64,000 nucleotides of DNA from contig JALPQD010000006.1 in the NCBI GenBank assembly GCA_023101885.1, positions 16,516,085 to 16,580,084 on the forward strand. The letters run 5' to 3'. Below the pieces are notes generated by a model, which did not search any database, was not told where the DNA came from, and saw only the letters and a program-made list of their open reading frames with translations. This DNA comes from Typhlomys cinereus (lineage: Eukaryota; Chordata; Mammalia; Rodentia; Platacanthomyidae). Made by a program: the position numbers and the translations under genes. Of the stretch, positions 59,466-64,000 are shown one piece after another. The stretch's first letter is position 1, and every line of letters starts with the position of its first letter.

Positions 59466-59466
<1 letters not shown>
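57256..59466. other. Unassigned, single-copy-looking DNA
   Basis: About 2.2 kb with no gene or repeat recognised. Confidence 0.45.

Positions 59467-59513
<47 letters not shown>
59467..59513. repeat. (TG)n microsatellite
   Basis: Pure TG run of about 46 bases flanked by ATGTATATG-type alternating sequence. Frames of 100, 70 and 64 residues here are microsatellite translations. Confidence 0.95.
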
Positions 59514-59515
<2 letters not shown>

Positions 59516-59579
59516 CATATATGTGCATGTGTATATGAAGACACAACGTTGACTCTGAATGTCTTCAATCACTGTCTAC

Positions 59580-59795
59580 ATTTTATTGTTAAGGCAAGGT
59601 CTCTCAATTGAACTCAGAGCTCAAGAATTAACTAGGTCTCCTGCCAGCTTGTTCTAGGGATTCCTTGCCTTAGCTTAGTGAGTGCTGGTACTCACTAAGT
59701 GATGACTGCCAAGTTTAACATGAACTCTGGGAATTCTGAACTCTGGTCTTTATGCTTGAGGTCCAAATACCTAATCAACTCAGCCAGGAGTAAAT
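59580..59795 (-). mobile_element. B4-like SINE, minus strand
   Basis: 'gttaaggcaaggtctctcaattgaactcagagctcaagaattaactaggtctcctgccagcttgttctagggattcc' is the complement of the B1-like part, and 'gaactctggtctttatgcttgaggtccaaatacctaatcaactcagccagg' is the complement of the tRNA-like head. Confidence 0.8.
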
Positions 59796-61999
59796 CTGTA
59801 TAATCATTTGACAAACAGTTTAAAACAGATCACATAGATATCACAAACTATCACCTGCTAGTTTTAGAATGCCTGTGTGTTTTTGTGACGAATGCATTTG
59901 CAAACATTGCTGTGGAGTAATTTCCTTTCATTTCTAGAGTACTCCAGATAAATTAGATTTCTGTCTAATCACATCTGCCGCATGTGTTTGAGAAAAGATG
60001 GTGTGCTTGCCTAAAAAATATCATATGCACTTGCAGGGTAGAGGACAAAGAGACTCAGCAGAAAGTCATTGCAACACTGCATGCAATCATAATGGGGCAG
60101 TGCACAACAAAATGAAATGCCTTTGCTTCTCAAGCAGGCATTATGCAAAATGACACCTGGATCATTGCTAGGGAATGCTGACTTTTGCGGAGTCACCTGT
60201 CAGATGTAAACAAGATCATAGCCATGTCTTCTACATATGGGGTACAATGTTGAGAACCCGCTAATGAGCGTTAAGTACTCTCAATAAACAAACCAAATTT
60301 ACACTGCTATTTATCCAATTTCCCTAAATTTTAATCAGCAATTTCTCATGAGGTTACTGTGAGGACGTAATCAATGAAGTGGCCACACTTTGTTTCAGCC
60401 TACTTAAAGATTATATGTGTTGTTCTGGATAATTTTAAATAATTAATCATAAAGAACATTAGATTCCAAAGAAGATAGCATCAAAACAGAAGATTCTTGA
60501 CACAGAAAAAGGTTTTTTCACCAGTACCTAATAGTAGCAGTTGGTCTCACCAATCCAGTATGTATTTGGGTAATAAATGGTAATAGAATCCCTGCACTCT
60601 CCTAGTGCATGCACTGTGATTCTCCATGGAAAGATTTTCTCTTGACCTTCATGTAGCAGGCTAGAAGTGCTAAGGAGTTAGTACTCAGAGAAGCAGCTTC
60701 CAGCTGATGACAAACATAAGTGGTAACACTAAAACAAATAACCAGATTCCTCACCTTTACAGGGGAACATTCTTGAGTTTGAGTTTCACAATTTCTGACT
60801 ACTTCCCAGAGGAACTGAGCTACACTTAGCCAAAACACATTCTCTGAAGTCTTCTTTCTTTGTCATGCATCCTCATTTCATTGCCGGTATCTCCTTAAAA
60901 TATCTTCAAAATTAACGACCTGCAAATTTTTATTTTTGTTCTACTTCAATGAAGCCCACCTTAAAGCACATTGGTCAAAACTCTACCACAAATATGATGT
61001 AAAGAAATAATAAAAATATATCTAAAAGAAAGTTTACAAATTTCATATGATAAAGTTCATGTGCTTTAGGACCAAGAATGGTAAAAAAGAAGTAAGAATA
61101 TTAAAAAGCATACATATTACCAAAATGGATAAAATGATTTATATCAAATGCAGAGTAGGGTTCATCATACTTAAATAACATGGTAAGACATGAGGTCATT
61201 AGTGAAGAAACTCAGTATACTTCCTTTACATTGGATTATTCGTCATTAAAAAGTGGAATAACAGTTTTTGTATACTATGAAAGAATGTGTAGAGTGCACT
61301 ATATGCAGTGCTAAAATTGATAACAATAAGTATTAATGTAAAGAACACTTCCTTGAGATTAGAGATTAAACTAATGGCATAATGCAGTCTTTGGTGGAAG
61401 TCAATTAAGCTAAAATAGTTCAGCCAGCAAAGATGACCAACACTTTGTTTACTGGCAGTTGTCATTGATGTGGAAATTTGAGGCAAAGATAAAAATAACT
61501 AAGATTGAGCACAACATTCAGCCAATTTTGAATTCAAATAGATATGCATTACACTGGCATTTCCCTATTTTGTTAAAATCATACCCTAAATTTTTGGTAT
61601 AAATGTGCATTCGTATCCATTGCTCTTGTATGAAGTGAGCTGTTTCTACATGTTACCAGGATAAATCAAGAAGGGAGGGTTGATGAGTATCCTGAAAGTA
61701 TCTAGGCTATAAAATATCTTTGTGATGATCAATGTTGACACACTGAATTCTGCCACTAGCAGCCTATATCTTTAGTTTAATAGGTGTGCTTCATCTTGTG
61801 AGATAAAAATTTGCCCAAGAGAAGTATCAGCTTACTTCCACCTTTATATACATAAAATATTGCAAGCTTTGTTCACTGCCAAAAGGGACCTTCAGTTAAA
61901 CATATTACTTTCAACACAATAATGGTATTAGGAATGATGATACCATTAAATAATAATAAAAATGATATTAATAAAGTTTTTGCTAAAAATACTACCTAA
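59796..61999. other. Unassigned, single-copy-looking DNA with a candidate noncoding element
   Basis: No repeat recognised. 59960-60220 has balanced composition and motifs such as attatgcaaaa (60139-60149, POU-like). 60900-61999 is AT-rich. Confidence 0.4.
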
Positions 62000-64000
62000 A
62001 TCATACTAGACTCTATGAGCTGAATCACCACAGGCATAGTATCTGCAAAAAAAAAATCTGACCAAGGATCATCCGTTTGCCCATCACTGTGATCAGATGT
62101 CCTGCAATCCTTTACTGACATGCACTGAGTTATATGCCTTCACATTCACTTTGCACATGTTCAGTGTCCTTTTCTCGCTTCCCTTTCAAAATCTTTATCC
62201 TAAAAACTTTCCTATAAAGACCTACTTTCTAACAGTTCCTTAGAAATGTCCTGTAAATGCCGACCTTCCTCCTTCTGTAACGGTGACCTCAGCGAACAGG
62301 AAAATTCCTGATGACACTCTCTCTGCCCAGCCTCGGCAGACAGATGGCCTGGAATATTACCAAGAGCCAAGTGCAGCAAAAAACACCAAAGGGGAAATCC
62401 ATCCTGTAAGGTCAAATGGCGTCACAGCAGTGCTGAGACCAAGAGGAAAGTCAATTTTCAGTGCCCATCCTGATCTTCATTGTCCCAGGGTGAAGTCACA
62501 TGTTACTGATGCCCTTTACATTTGGAGAGATGGCATATTAAAAAAAAATCAACCCAAGTATTTTTGAAGTAATATTCGGCAGAGTCAGGAGCAATGAGCA
62601 GGGTCATAGTCTCTGCCCCTAAAATGTAGGGGATCTCTTCACAAAGCACTGTAGACAGCAGAAGTGGCCAGTCCCCATGAATACAAGGAACAGGTCACCT
62701 GAGTTAATGGCAGTTTTGTCAGAGTTCACACAATGGCTTTCTGAGCAGCACAGCAGTGATTTGAACTGCCAGTCACTCAGAGTGTTTTCTGACACATTTT
62801 CACAAACTCTGACCCAAAAGACTAGAAATCCTGCCAATAACTTACTAAGGAGGGAAAAAAATACAAGACTTGTCTGTGCTCCTTTTAATTAGCTGAGAAG
62901 TCTGGCAAGCAGAGGCCCTGACATACAAAGACAAAATAAAGTCTTATTTAGAATACATGGGAAGCTGACCAACTCCCTATTAGGACAGAGAAGGACATGG
63001 AGTGATCGATAGCATGAAGCAACTCAGCTTTTGGATCCCTTATAAAGTCTTACATGCATCTCACGTCAGCATGGTCTCATTTGCATTGAGGCCAAAGGCC
63101 CAAGGATGGGCAGGATGACAGCAATTTGACTACCAGTGCATCTTCTGGCCATCTTGGCAGTTTCTTCTTCTTCGAGTGTGACAAACAACACTCCTGAGGG
63201 GCTTTGGCAGGCATCCAGGAGACATTCCGTGCATGTGTCACAGAGAATGAAAATAACACAGTACAACACTGAAGAAGAAGCTCATTTTCATAATACCTTG
63301 ATTTCTTTTTAATCCTTGCTATTCCAAAATCTTCTCATTTGTCAAAGTACTAACTAAAACGACTAGAATTTTGCCAAATGTCCTTCTATAGATTCACTCT
63401 TCTCTCTCTTTTTAATGCACTTACTCATCACAAGCCCTTAGACTAAGCTATCACTTGAAGCTCAAAGATGAAATGAGGTGAAGGATGTCCTTTTTATTCC
63501 CTCATTCATAACTCAAGGATTCAGAGGAAAAGGAGGCCAATTACAAATAACTCATGCTATGTGCCATTGAGATTATCATTAAGAATTTGAAACATCTTAA
63601 CAAAAGAAGATGCTTGAGAGAGAGAAGAGAAAAATTAAGTCACACAACATGTTAATACTAAGTTCTGAATGAAACACCCAACTATAGACTTGCAAAATTG
63701 GTGGAAACCAAGCAATGTCTGCTCATGGGTACAGTGACGTGTCAAAAGGATATTAAGGTGACTTTCTGGGTAAAACAATGATAGGTTAAGTAAAGAAATA
63801 CAAAACATTTTATGCCAGCAAAATATTTTAGGTGAATACTTCAGTTACTATAACCTTCCTGATCATTTGAAGGCATTTATAAGATAAATTGGATATTTTA
63901 GATAGACTTATTTTCAGTTTTAGTTGTTTTCTTTAATGTTCATCAATCTTCCCCAGAAATTGGTTAGTTCTGCATTTGTCCAACCATAACAACTAACAGA
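62000..64000. other. Unassigned, single-copy-looking DNA
   Basis: No repeat recognised. Short frames (62283-62567 plus, 62415-62212 minus, 62677-62892 plus, 62837-62619 minus, 63269-63066 minus) overlap on opposite strands and show no domains. 62200-62520 and 63060-63250 are GC-richer than the surroundings. Confidence 0.45.

Overview
This window looks like a gene-poor, AT-rich piece of a rodent nuclear genome. I found no intact protein-coding gene, exon set, rRNA, tRNA, CRISPR array or bacterial or phage system. The open frames are short, and most lie in simple repeats (poly-Cys/Val or Thr/His from TG/CA runs) or inside transposon copies. The rodent assignment rests on B1, B4-like and ID-like SINEs, rodent-type L1 3' UTRs and MaLR LTRs. 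Five copies of one young tRNA-headed SINE with a GC-rich body point to a particular rodent lineage. Jerboas and relatives (Dipodoidea) are only a guess. The window is probably intergenic or inside a very large intron.

Layout. 1-8 kb: a young SINE cut by the window edge; an L1 whose 5' part is inverted (twin-primed structure, about 355-2612); an old SINE; a second L1 3' UTR piece; a solo endogenous-retrovirus LTR with 6-bp target duplication (4814-5158); a second young SINE with a perfect 14-bp duplication. 8-23 kb: a possible regulatory patch with an 18-bp perfect palindrome (8149-8166), then L1 3' UTR fragments on the minus strand, MaLR LTR pieces, and B1 and B4-like SINEs in unassigned sequence. 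22.8-25.2 kb: an old SINE split by another repeat, lying against a processed pseudogene of NONO on the minus strand (23388-24914). 25-40 kb: pyrimidine-rich possible ancient LINE remains, two old SINEs, a long single-copy-looking stretch with candidate conserved noncoding elements near 30.2 and 31.5 kb, an MLT1-type LTR, a MIR, and an RFX X-box-like site at 40078. 40-55 kb: three more young SINEs, L2 and MIR remains, a strong 46-bp inverted repeat (47688-47819), and a 1.6-kb L1 3' end running into its A-rich tail (49955-51597). 55-64 kb: mostly unassigned single-copy-looking sequence with one rodent repeat, one TG microsatellite and one B4-like SINE.

No genes work together here. The content is a record of retrotransposition (L1, the SINEs, and an mRNA copied by L1 machinery) on a background that may hold some cis-regulatory DNA. 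Repeat family names come from recognition of consensus features, not from a database search, and the boundaries of old elements are approximate. I did not find a convincing new biological system. The most unusual items are the 46-bp inverted repeat, the CpG-containing 18-bp palindrome, the young SINE family and the twin-primed L1.
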